A stretch of 64,000 bases of DNA from Microvirga rosea (GTDB taxonomy: Bacteria; Pseudomonadota; Alphaproteobacteria; Rhizobiales; Beijerinckiaceae), in assembly GCF_020595095.1 (NCBI RefSeq), contig NZ_JAJDOP010000004.1, positions 62,001-126,000 on the forward strand, in the 5' to 3' direction. Position 1 is the stretch's first letter, and each line of letters starts with the position of its first letter. Shown here one piece after another: positions 27,073-35,001 of the stretch. A program made the translations under genes and the position numbers. The notes beneath the pieces were generated by a model, which worked only from the letters and a program-made list of their open reading frames with translations, had not been told where the DNA came from and did no database searches.

Positions 27073-27876
27073 TTAGTGGTCGGCCTTCCACTTCGCCGAG
27101 GTCACCCAGTAATCGATGTTTGCCTGCAGGCTGCCGTCGAGCGTGGCGGTGTCGATGAACAGGTTGGCCCAGGTCAAGAGGTCCATCGAGTCATAGCGCA
27201 CGGCGTAGGCCAGCGGCTCCTTCGTCAGCAGTTCCGGGAAGATGGTGATCGTGCCCGGATCGTAGGCAGCGGCCTGTGCCGCGACGGCCGAATTATCGTT
27301 CAGACCACAATCGGCCTGACCGGTCGCCACCGCATCCAGCAGCAGTGTGCCGCCGCCCTTGAAAGACTTGACCTTGCCTTGCGGGAATACGGTCGGCGCG
27401 AGCTTTTCACCGGAGGAGCCGAGCAGAACCGCAATGGTAGCACCGGGCTTCTTGCAGTCCTCGATCGATTTGATCGCGCCGCCGCCTTTGGCGAAGGCGA
27501 CTGCGCTGACATACATGAACGGCTTGGTGAAGGCGACCTTCGTGGCGCGCGTCAGCGTTGGAGTCATGTCGGCGGCCAGGATGTCCGCCTTGCCCGACAT
27601 CAGGGCCGGCAGCAGGCCATCCCAGTCGAAGTCGAGATACACGATCTTGACGCCCATTTTATCGGCCATCAGCTTCGCGAGCTCGACCGCTGAGCCCGAG
27701 CGAGCGCCGTTCTTATCCATGAACGAAAACGGAGGGCCCTGAGTCTGGACGGCCACGCGCAATTCGCCGCGCTTAAGAATTTCGTCCAGCGTGCCCGCCT
27801 CGACCTGTGCCGAGCTCGCAGCCTGACCCAGGACAGCCAGCGCAGCTGTCATGATGAAGGCACTGAATTTTCTCAT
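27073..27876 (-). CDS. Amino acid ABC transporter substrate-binding protein
   Basis: 267 residues with a Sec signal peptide (cleavage near residue 23, SSAQVEA). SBP_bac_3 fold: ILKRGELRVAVQTQGPPFSF after the signal, then AVELAKLMADKMGVKIVYLD, SGKADILAADMTPTLTRA and FTKPFMYVSAVAFAK. First gene of the operon leading into permeases, ATPase and two FAD amino-acid oxidoreductases. Ligand is probably an amino acid, possibly a D- or N-modified one. Confidence 0.9.
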   Translation of the reverse strand: MRKFSAFIMTAALAVLGQAASSAQVEAGTLDEILKRGELRVAVQTQGPPFSFMDKNGARSGSAVELAKLMADKMGVKIVYLDFDWDGLLPALMSGKADILAADMTPTLTRATKVAFTKPFMYVSAVAFAKGGGAIKSIEDCKKPGATIAVLLGSSGEKLAPTVFPQGKVKSFKGGGTLLLDAVATGQADCGLNDNSAVAAQAAAYDPGTITIFPELLTKEPLAYAVRYDSMDLLTWANLFIDTATLDGSLQANIDYWVTSAKWKADH

Positions 27877-27942
27877 TTCTTCACTCCCTTGGACATGTAG
27901 TGCCGGTATGTTCCGGCGGACGGTTTTCGTTGGAGCCGACCG

Positions 27943-28467
27943 TCACTCGCGGCTCGATCCGGCAGCCGCGGGGGCATCGCCGAAATCCTCATCCCAGACG
28001 CCTTTCGGTAAGCTCACCCATTTGTTGTGGGACCTCATCACCACGAACGTTTCGCTACCCTGGATCACCCCCGGCTCGGCGAGGCCCGGCAGCAGGGTGC
28101 TGGTGACATGATAGAGATCCTCCATGTCGCCCTCGAAAAGTACTTCGGCAATCAGATCGTAACGTCCGGTCACGATGCTGACTGAGGTTACAAAAGGCAG
28201 TTCGGCCATGCGTTTGGCAATCTCATCCAGCCTGCCGTGCCCATTGGCATGAATTCCGATAATAGCAATGATCAGCTCCGGCCGCTCGGCAACGTTGAGC
28301 ACGCCGACGATCTTCAGAAGGTTCCGTTCGATCAGAGTTTTGAGGCGAGATCGGACGGTCGGTGCGCTGAGATCGAGCTGCGCAGCCAGATCGTTCACAC
28401 CTTCCCTCCCCTCGCGAGACAGCAGCTTGGCCAGCCGCCGGTCTGCGCGGTTGAATTTTTCACGCAT
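27943..28467 (-). CDS. Lrp/AsnC-family transcriptional regulator
   Basis: 174 residues. The winged helix-turn-helix lies at about 10-60 (RRLAKLLSREGREGVNDLAA, then APTVRSRLKTLIERNLLKIV), followed by the RAM domain with LPFVTSVSIVTGRYDLIAEV. It lies 66 bases upstream of, and in the same direction as, the amino-acid transporter operon. It is therefore the likely local regulator, either with its own promoter or co-transcribed. The C-terminal 20 residues extend beyond the usual domain end. Confidence 0.87.
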   Translation of the reverse strand: MREKFNRADRRLAKLLSREGREGVNDLAAQLDLSAPTVRSRLKTLIERNLLKIVGVLNVAERPELIIAIIGIHANGHGRLDEIAKRMAELPFVTSVSIVTGRYDLIAEVLFEGDMEDLYHVTSTLLPGLAEPGVIQGSETFVVMRSHNKWVSLPKGVWDEDFGDAPAAAGSSRE

Positions 28468-28839
28468 TGCCCATTTCCCCTGAGCAATTTTTATCTTTCA
28501 GAAAATTTTTGCAGTCAATGTCTTCGTATTGAGAAAAAAGACAAGACTTTCGTCGGGGGTGCCGTAGCTATTCCCGCTTCAGAACCCGAAAGCACTCCCT
28601 AAGGGCTAGCATCGGCAATCGCGCCCGTTGAAAAGGCGAATCTTGCAACCCGGGTTCTACGTCCTGATTTCCAATCGGAACACCCCCCAGCTCCAAGGAT
28701 AGGGGTCCAGCCTGTCGAAAGCTCTTATACCGCGAGAATCCGCCAAGCCCATTTCCCGGCAATGGAGGTAGTCATTTCTCTGAGCTGGAACTGTTTGGAC
28801 ACGAGAAAGGTTCTGGTTCCGCAGCCAGGAGGTGTTCTA
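28468..28839. promoter_or_regulatory. Divergent intergenic region
   Basis: 372 bases without a gene. The part next to the Lrp gene (28480-28550) is AT-rich with repeated AATTTTT-like runs, as is common for autoregulated Lrp genes. The rest has no structure I can point to. Confidence 0.4.
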
Positions 28840-29310
28840 ATGAGCCGCGGATTTCCATCGATGACAGCCCTGCTGGGCCTTCTCGCCATTGCAGGGTACC
28901 AAAATCGGGACAAGATCGGCGAGATGCTTCGAGGCCAGTCAACCGGAGCCGGTGCCCCCGACGCATCTGGTCAGCAGGCTCACCAGGGCGGGCTCGGCGG
29001 CCTCCTAAGCGGTCTTTCGAATACGGGTGCCGGCGGTTTGCTCGCCGGTGGCATCAATGAGTTGGCAAAGGTCTTCCAACAAAACGGCCACGGGCAAGCG
29101 ATCGGCTCCTGGATCAGCCCGGGTCCGAACCAGGAGCTGCCCCCGAACCAACTTGAACAAGCCATCGGACCGGATGTCCTCGCAACGTTGGTTCAGCAAA
29201 CCGGTCTTTCCCGTGAGGAGGTTCTCTCCCGCTTGTCCCGCGAGCTGCCGCGCGCCGTCGATCAGTATACTCCCGACGGCCGGATACCCACCGCGCAGGA
29301 GATGACGTAA
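28840..29310 (+). CDS. YidB/DUF937-family protein
   Basis: 156 residues from the ATG at 28840, preceded by a strong CAGGAGGTG. A glycine-rich middle (GGLGGLLSGLSNTGAGGLL) is followed by the YidB core: INELAKVFQQNGHGQAIGSW, GPNQELPPNQLEQAIG, and LSREEVLSRLSRELP with the typical ending VDQYTPDGRIPT. Function of the family is unknown. It precedes the DUF72 gene by 19 bases, so the two may be co-transcribed. Confidence 0.88.
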   Translation: MSRGFPSMTALLGLLAIAGYQNRDKIGEMLRGQSTGAGAPDASGQQAHQGGLGGLLSGLSNTGAGGLLAGGINELAKVFQQNGHGQAIGSWISPGPNQELPPNQLEQAIGPDVLATLVQQTGLSREEVLSRLSRELPRAVDQYTPDGRIPTAQEMT

Positions 29311-29329
29311 CACTCGCTGCCCACTTTCC

Positions 29330-30055
29330 ATGCGCATTGGTACGGCAGGATGGAGCATCCCGAAGGAGTGTGCTTCGGCGTTCCCGGATGACGGATCCCA
29401 TCTCGAGCGCTATTCCGCGATCTTTAATGCTGTCGAAATCAACTCATCCTTTTATCGTCCCCATCGCTCCAGCACCTATGAGCGCTGGGCGTCGGCGGTA
29501 CCGGAGGAATTTCGCTTCGCCGTAAAGATCCCGAAGGTGATTACGCACGAGCGTCGATTGAAAGACACGGACGATCTCCTCATCCGGTTCCTGAACGACG
29601 TCACATGTTTGGGTGCCAAGCTCGGTCCACTGCTCCTGCAGCTGCCGCCGAGCCTGACTTTCGATCCCGAGATCGCAAGCAAGTTTCTTAAAACGCTACG
29701 CAAACATGCGCTCGTGTCGATCATATGCGAGCCGCGTCATGCTTCGTGGTTCACATCCGACGTCGACCGGCTGCTTGATGATTTGCAGATAGCCCGGGTC
29801 GCAGCGGACCCACCACCGATCCCGGCCGCCGGCAAACCAGGCGGCTGGACGGGTCTGCACTATTACCGCCTGCACGGATCGCCACGGATCTACTATTCGG
29901 CTTACAGCCAGGAGAGCCTTGCTACGATAGCCGAGGAACTCGCCAGCTCGACAGCCAGACAAATCGAGACCTGGTGCATTTTCGACAACACGGCTGCCTT
30001 CGCGGCTACAGGCAATGCCCTAACCACCAGAAGTTTGCTTCAGGTTCCAACTTGA
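29330..30055 (+). CDS. DUF72-family protein (YecE-like)
   Basis: 241 residues with the YecE-type TIM-barrel pattern: RIGTAGWSIPK at the N-terminus, HLERYSAIFNAVEINSSFYR, FAVKIPKVITHERRL, LGPLLLQLPPSL, and CEPRHASW. The C-terminal LHYYRLHGSPRIYYSAYS is also characteristic. Biochemical function unknown. It stands between a YidB-like gene and an ATP-dependent DNA ligase. Confidence 0.9.
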   Translation: MRIGTAGWSIPKECASAFPDDGSHLERYSAIFNAVEINSSFYRPHRSSTYERWASAVPEEFRFAVKIPKVITHERRLKDTDDLLIRFLNDVTCLGAKLGPLLLQLPPSLTFDPEIASKFLKTLRKHALVSIICEPRHASWFTSDVDRLLDDLQIARVAADPPPIPAAGKPGGWTGLHYYRLHGSPRIYYSAYSQESLATIAEELASSTARQIETWCIFDNTAAFAATGNALTTRSLLQVPT

Positions 30056-30112
30056 GCCCATTCCTCGCTGGCAATGGAACTGCATAGGCCCCTCCCCGTT
30101 TGAATTTGGGTC

Positions 30113-31108
30113 ATGGCCAAGTCGCGTCCATCAGCCCGCCGCAACGCCCCTTCCTCACAGGTTCGCCTGCCTCGAAAGATTCCCGTCGAACTGGCTGTTC
30201 TCGAGAAGCGTGCTCCTGAAGGGGACCAATGGTTCCACGAAGCCAAGTTCGATGGATATCGCATGCTTGCCCGGATCGAAGAGGGTAAGTCTTCTCTCGT
30301 GACGCGAACCGATCAAGTTTGGACCGATCGCTTCCCGGAGATCGCGGAAACCTTCGCAGGCTTTGCTCCTGACGGAACCGTCTTTGACGGCGAGATCTGC
30401 AAGCTGACCGACAAAGGCCTTAGCTCCTTTGCCGCCCTGCAGCAGGCTTTGTCGAATGAGGATACGAAAGATCTCGTCTATTATGCCTTCGATCTTCTCT
30501 TTCACGAGGGCGCCGATCTGCGTCAGCGCCCGCTCGAGGAGCGCAAACGCATGCTTGCCGAAGTCCTCGCAAGCGCTCCGCCGACCATCATCCTTAGTCA
30601 ACACCAGATCGGCAACGGGCCAGCGATTTATGCCCGAGCCTGCTCGCTCCATATGGAAGGGATCGTTTCGAAGCACCGGGCATCGACCTACTCTGGAACC
30701 CGCAGTCCGTATTGGCTGAAAACAAAGTGCCTGAACACTGAAGAATTTGTCATCATAGGGTACACCGATCCCCAACGGTCCCGTATCGGGTTCGGAGCTC
30801 TTCTGGTGGGGTACTACGCTCCGTCCGGTGAGCTCGTATATGCAGGAAAGGTCGGAACCGGATTTACCGCAGACCTCCTCCTGTCCATGCACGAATCGCT
30901 CAAGGCTATCGAGCGGCAGGCTCCGACAGCTATACTTCCAAAAGGAACTTACATGCGCTCGCCCGTGCACTGGGTCGAGCCGTGGCTGGTGGCTCAGGTG
31001 GAATTCACGGAATGGACGCGAGACAATATCCTGCGCCATCCCAGTTTCCTCGGACTGAGAGAAGACAAACCCCCGACAGAGATCATCATCGAACGACCAA
31101 AGGCCTAG
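30113..31108 (+). CDS. ATP-dependent DNA ligase (LigD ligase-domain/LigC type)
   Basis: 331 residues: an adenylation domain and an OB-fold with no polymerase or nuclease domain. Motif I is EAKFDGYR with the adenylated lysine at K45. VFDGEICKL (motif III), YYAFDLLF, MEGIVSKHR (motif IV) and YWLKTKC (motif V) follow. The OB-fold carries VGTGFT and the motif VI-like FTEWTRDNILRHPSFLGLREDK. This matches the stand-alone or LigD-like ligases associated with bacterial end joining. No ku gene is in the window. Confidence 0.9.
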   Translation: MAKSRPSARRNAPSSQVRLPRKIPVELAVLEKRAPEGDQWFHEAKFDGYRMLARIEEGKSSLVTRTDQVWTDRFPEIAETFAGFAPDGTVFDGEICKLTDKGLSSFAALQQALSNEDTKDLVYYAFDLLFHEGADLRQRPLEERKRMLAEVLASAPPTIILSQHQIGNGPAIYARACSLHMEGIVSKHRASTYSGTRSPYWLKTKCLNTEEFVIIGYTDPQRSRIGFGALLVGYYAPSGELVYAGKVGTGFTADLLLSMHESLKAIERQAPTAILPKGTYMRSPVHWVEPWLVAQVEFTEWTRDNILRHPSFLGLREDKPPTEIIIERPKA

Positions 31109-31540
31109 CGCTGAAAACTTCGGCCTGTCGATTTCGCTCGAATTGCTCTGCCTCGGCCAATCCTCACCCACGGCCAACCGGTCGTCAGCTTCTCTACAAC
31201 GTCCGAAGCACCTGCCATCGCCAGGAATGTCGGCAGCCAGTCATAGTGCTGCACGATTCCGTTTGCCACACAGTCTGCCTCGATCCTGCTCGGCCAGCGC
31301 ACTAGCATCGGTATGCGAAAAGCACCTTGCCAGTTGGTATTCTTCTCGCTACGGGACGGTATCGTGCCGCGGCCCGGCCAAGTGTTCCGATGCGATCCAT
31401 TTTGTTGGTCGAATCCATGACGAAGGTATCGTCGGCGACGCCGATCTCTCAAGGTCGTTCAGGACGCTTGAGTGTCCATTCGCGATAAACCTCGTACCGT
31501 CGTCGACCTTGCCCTTCAACGGCCTGGTCATGGACGTCGC
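31105..31540 (-). pseudogene. Arylsulfatase remnant (frameshifted and truncated)
   Basis: Reading leftward on the minus strand, sulfatase-like peptides appear in three frames. GHSSVLNDLE comes first (near 31465), then EIGVADDTFVMDSTN (about 31445-31400). Then, in the frame ending at 31105, come RSEKNTNWQGAFRIPMLVRW and IVQHYDWLPTFLAMAG, down to VEKLTTG near 31190. These match the C-terminal half of class I arylsulfatases, where ADDTFV..STDNG is followed by FRSEKNTNW. The catalytic N-terminal part and the C-terminal end are missing, and at least two frameshifts interrupt it. Clearly non-functional. Confidence 0.8.
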
Positions 31541-31560
31541 TATTCTAGCTCGAGCAGAGG

Positions 31561-32313
31561 TCATTCGGCCGGAGCGGCGGGTGCGATGCCGGTCACCTGC
31601 GCCGAGGGCTCCTCGCTGAGCCAACGGTAGAGAATGCCGCCGATAACTCCGCCGATCAGGGGAGCGACCCAGAACATCCAGAGCTGAGCCAGGGCCCATC
31701 CGCCGGCGAACAATGCCGGACCTGTGCTGCGGGCCGGGTTCACGGAGGTGTTGGTGATCGGGATGCCAACGAGGTGGATCAGTGTGAGGCCAAGGCCAAT
31801 GGCGATGGGGGCGAAGCCGACGGGCGCCTTGCCGTGGGTCGCGCCCATGATGATGAACAGAAACATCATGGTCAGAACCACCTCGGCGATGAAGCCCGAG
31901 ATCATGCTGTACTGGCCCGGTGAATGGGCGCCGTATCCGTTGGCGGCAAAGCCCTTGGCGAGGTCGAAGGTGGGAGATCCCGTGGCGATGGTATAGAGGG
32001 CAGCCGCTGCAATGATTGCACCGACGACCTGCGACACGACGTAGGGTAGGATATCCTGCTTCGGGAAGCGCCCGCCGGCTGCAAGCCCCACCGTCACGGC
32101 GGGGTTGAGATGGCAGCCCGAGATGTGACCGATGGCATAGGCCATGGTGAGTACCGATAGGCCGAAGGCAAGGGAGACGCCGAGCAATCCAATGCCGACC
32201 TCGGGAAAGGCGGCGGCGATCACAGCACTCCCGCAGCCGGCGAAGGTGAGCCAGAAGGTGCCGATTCCCTCGGCAACGCACCTATGAATATTCTGACTAT
32301 TGTGCAGGTCCAT
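31561..32313 (-). CDS. aqpZ: Aquaporin Z
   Basis: 250 residues with six helices and two NPA half-helices: HLNPAVTVG and [13 protein letters not shown], the latter followed by the usual conserved Arg. The selectivity-filter histidine is plausible in the [13 protein letters not shown] helix. The start at 32313 has GGGGAGGA upstream; an earlier in-frame start at 32364 lacks support. Water channel of the inner membrane. Divergent from the MscS-type gene, forming an osmotic-response pair. Confidence 0.93.
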   Translation of the reverse strand: MDLHNSQNIHRCVAEGIGTFWLTFAGCGSAVIAAAFPEVGIGLLGVSLAFGLSVLTMAYAIGHISGCHLNPAVTVGLAAGGRFPKQDILPYVVSQVVGAIIAAAALYTIATGSPTFDLAKGFAANGYGAHSPGQYSMISGFIAEVVLTMMFLFIIMGATHGKAPVGFAPIAIGLGLTLIHLVGIPITNTSVNPARSTGPALFAGGWALAQLWMFWVAPLIGGVIGGILYRWLSEEPSAQVTGIAPAAPAE

Positions 32314-32587
32314 GGGATCCTCCCCTGCGTCAGTGCCGGACCTTGAGGATTGCGGCCTTCGCAAGCCCGAATGGCTCTGGTTGTTCAGCCTTGAGGAAGC
32401 TTAGACTTGCCACGACAAACGGAAATCGGGTGAAGACCTGAGAAGTCTTCAGGAAAACCCTGATAAGGCGAGCTGCGCTGCGGCCAGGAAAGTCGAGGCA
32501 CGCTCATGCGGTAAGTCGGGGATCTTAGGCAAATCCTCGATAGGAATCCTGGGGCCGGTAGGTTTAAATGGAAGGTGGAGAAGGTGG

Positions 32588-34750
32588 ATGGCCATGAATG
32601 CTCGGCGCCCACATGTTCAATGGCTTCCAGCATTTGCTCGATGGGCCCTGCTGGCGCTTGTCATCGGATTTTACCCTGCCCCCGGTTCTGCCCAACCGGT
32701 CCCGGCGCAGGGCAGCCCGCCACCGCAAGTCCAGGAATTCGTCAAGCTCCTCGACGACCCCGCCATACGCTCCTGGCTGGAGCAGGTCCGGACCACGCCT
32801 CAGGGACCCACACCATCCGGAAGGATGGCCGACAGCGCCGAGATGGCGTCGCGGCTGTCGGAAGTACGAGCACACTTGGCGGCGGTCGCAGCGGCGCTGC
32901 CCCGTTTCCCGGGAGAACTGCGCCGTGCTTCAGGTCTCCTGCTGCAGGAACTGAACGACAGAGGCCTGTTCGCGGTTGTGGCCCTGATCGGCGTCTTCGT
33001 CGCCCTCGGTTACGGTTCCGAGCGCTTGTTCTGGCGGGCTACGATGCGCACGCGGATCTGGATCGGCCACCATCCCATGGCCACCGTGGCCGACCGCTTG
33101 CGCATGATCGGCATGCGACTTGGCTTCGGCTTGGCCCTCGTGGCGATCTTCGGCATCGGCAGCATCGGAGCCTTTCTCTTGTTCGACTGGCCGCCGCTGC
33201 TGCGGCAGGTGGTGATCGCTTATCTGGTTGCGGTAGTGCTCTTCCGCCTGGCTCTTGCTCTCGGCCGGATCCTGGTGGTGCCCGACGGCACCGGGCAACT
33301 GGGTGACCCGGAGAGGTTCCGGATCGTGCCGATGCCAACTGAACACGCCCTCTTCTGGCACCGCCGACTAGGTTTGTTCATAGGGTACTGGGCATTCGGG
33401 CGCGCCACCGTGGACCTTCTTGGCGTGTTCGGCTTCGGGCCGGACCTGCAGGAGGCGGCCGCCTATGTCCTCGGCCTGGGGCTGCTGGGCATTGGCCTGG
33501 AAGCGGTCTGGCGACGACCTCGCCCTGTCGGAGTGACGCTGCACCATGGCCGGGGCGCCACCGGATTCAGTATCCTCCTGACTGCCTATGGGGTGCTGCT
33601 CTGGCTGCTTTGGGTCGCCGGGCTCGGGCGCCTGTTCTGGCTCGGGGTGGTCGCCATGGTGCTTCCGAAGGCGATTGCGGTAGGCCAGCGGGCGGTGGCG
33701 CATCTACTCCGCCCCACGGTCGAGGAAGAAGCCCCTCGGAGAGGTGTCCTGGAGGTCATCGTTGAGCGGGGGCTGCGCACTCTCCTGATCGTGACTGCGG
33801 CCCTATTACTGGCGGACGTCTGGGGTATCGACCTCATCGAGATGACGTCGCGGGACACACTGGCGACCCGTCTGGTTCGTGGCGCGCTGACAAGCGTGGT
33901 GGTTCTGCTGCTGGCCGACTTCCTCTGGCAGGTGAGCAAGGCGGCCGTAGACGGCAAGTTGGCCGACACGACCGTTGCCTCTGAGCCGGACACGGTCGAA
34001 GCGGTTCGGCAAGCGCGGCTTCGGACGTTACTACCGATCTTCCGTAATATCCTGTTCGTGATCATTGCCGTGCTGGCGGGGCTCACAGCCCTGTCGGCAC
34101 TCGGTGTCGAGATCGGTCCATTGATTGCAGGAGCGGGCGTGTTTGGCGTGGCGGTCGGCTTCGGCGCCCAGACCTTGGTCAAGGATGTGATCAGCGGGAT
34201 CTTCTACCTCCTCGACGATGCCTTCCGGGTCGGCGAGTATATCCAGAGCGGATCCTACAAGGGTACGGTCGAGTCCTTCTCCTTGCGCTCGGTGAAGCTG
34301 AGACATCATCGCGGACCCGTCTATACGGTGCCGTTCGGCCAGCTCGGGGCGGTGCAAAATATGAGCCGCGACTGGGTCATCGACAAATTCCAGATCAACG
34401 TCACCTACGGTACGGACTTGGAAAAGGCGCGCAAACTGATCAAGAAGATCGGTCAGGATTTAGCTGAGGATCACGAGTTCGTCCGGCACATCATCGAACC
34501 GCTCAAGATGCAAGGCGTGGAGCAATTCGGGGACTATGCCGTTCAGATCCGATGCAAGATGACGACAAAGCCGGGCGAGCAGTTTGTGATCCGGCGCAAA
34601 GCGCTTGCGCGCATTAAGCAGGCGTTCGACGAGAACGGCATCCAATTCGCCACGCCGACAGTGCAGGTATCGGCTGGGGAGGAGAGCGGTCCAGCGGCCG
34701 CCCAGCACGTCATTGGACGTATCAGCTCCGAGAAACCTGCAGCAGAGTAG
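32588..34750 (+). CDS. Large mechanosensitive channel of the MscS family
   Basis: 720 residues. A signal peptide (cleavage near GSAQP) leads into a periplasmic region to about residue 110. About ten predicted helices follow before the MscS core. The pore-lining TM3-like helix is IGPLIAGAGVFGVAVGFGAQ (about 512-531), followed by LVKDVISGIFYLLDD and the beta domain. The cytoplasmic cage domain ends near residue 700. Larger than MscS (286 aa) and comparable to the YbdG/Ynai-to-MscK range. An AAGGTGG site precedes the ATG; a second ATG lies two codons later. Confidence 0.9.
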   Translation: MAMNARRPHVQWLPAFARWALLALVIGFYPAPGSAQPVPAQGSPPPQVQEFVKLLDDPAIRSWLEQVRTTPQGPTPSGRMADSAEMASRLSEVRAHLAAVAAALPRFPGELRRASGLLLQELNDRGLFAVVALIGVFVALGYGSERLFWRATMRTRIWIGHHPMATVADRLRMIGMRLGFGLALVAIFGIGSIGAFLLFDWPPLLRQVVIAYLVAVVLFRLALALGRILVVPDGTGQLGDPERFRIVPMPTEHALFWHRRLGLFIGYWAFGRATVDLLGVFGFGPDLQEAAAYVLGLGLLGIGLEAVWRRPRPVGVTLHHGRGATGFSILLTAYGVLLWLLWVAGLGRLFWLGVVAMVLPKAIAVGQRAVAHLLRPTVEEEAPRRGVLEVIVERGLRTLLIVTAALLLADVWGIDLIEMTSRDTLATRLVRGALTSVVVLLLADFLWQVSKAAVDGKLADTTVASEPDTVEAVRQARLRTLLPIFRNILFVIIAVLAGLTALSALGVEIGPLIAGAGVFGVAVGFGAQTLVKDVISGIFYLLDDAFRVGEYIQSGSYKGTVESFSLRSVKLRHHRGPVYTVPFGQLGAVQNMSRDWVIDKFQINVTYGTDLEKARKLIKKIGQDLAEDHEFVRHIIEPLKMQGVEQFGDYAVQIRCKMTTKPGEQFVIRRKALARIKQAFDENGIQFATPTVQVSAGEESGPAAAQHVIGRISSEKPAAE

Positions 34751-35001
34751 AGCTTTCGACGCAAAGACTATCCGCGTAAGCGCATTAATACGGAACCATT
34801 GCGCAAGGTCTCGCCAGAGAGATGTTGCGCGGTTTCCTGACGATGTGAAAAGCTCAGGGGCAAGCAGCCCGCGTCGAGCCTCGCCGCAACGCTTCCCCCG
34901 TGATGCTCGGCCGCGCGGAGCTGGAAACTATTCTTCCGGGCAGAGCGTTGGATGATCTTAGATGTTCTATGATCCAACACGACGTTTCATCAGGCCGTCC
35001 G

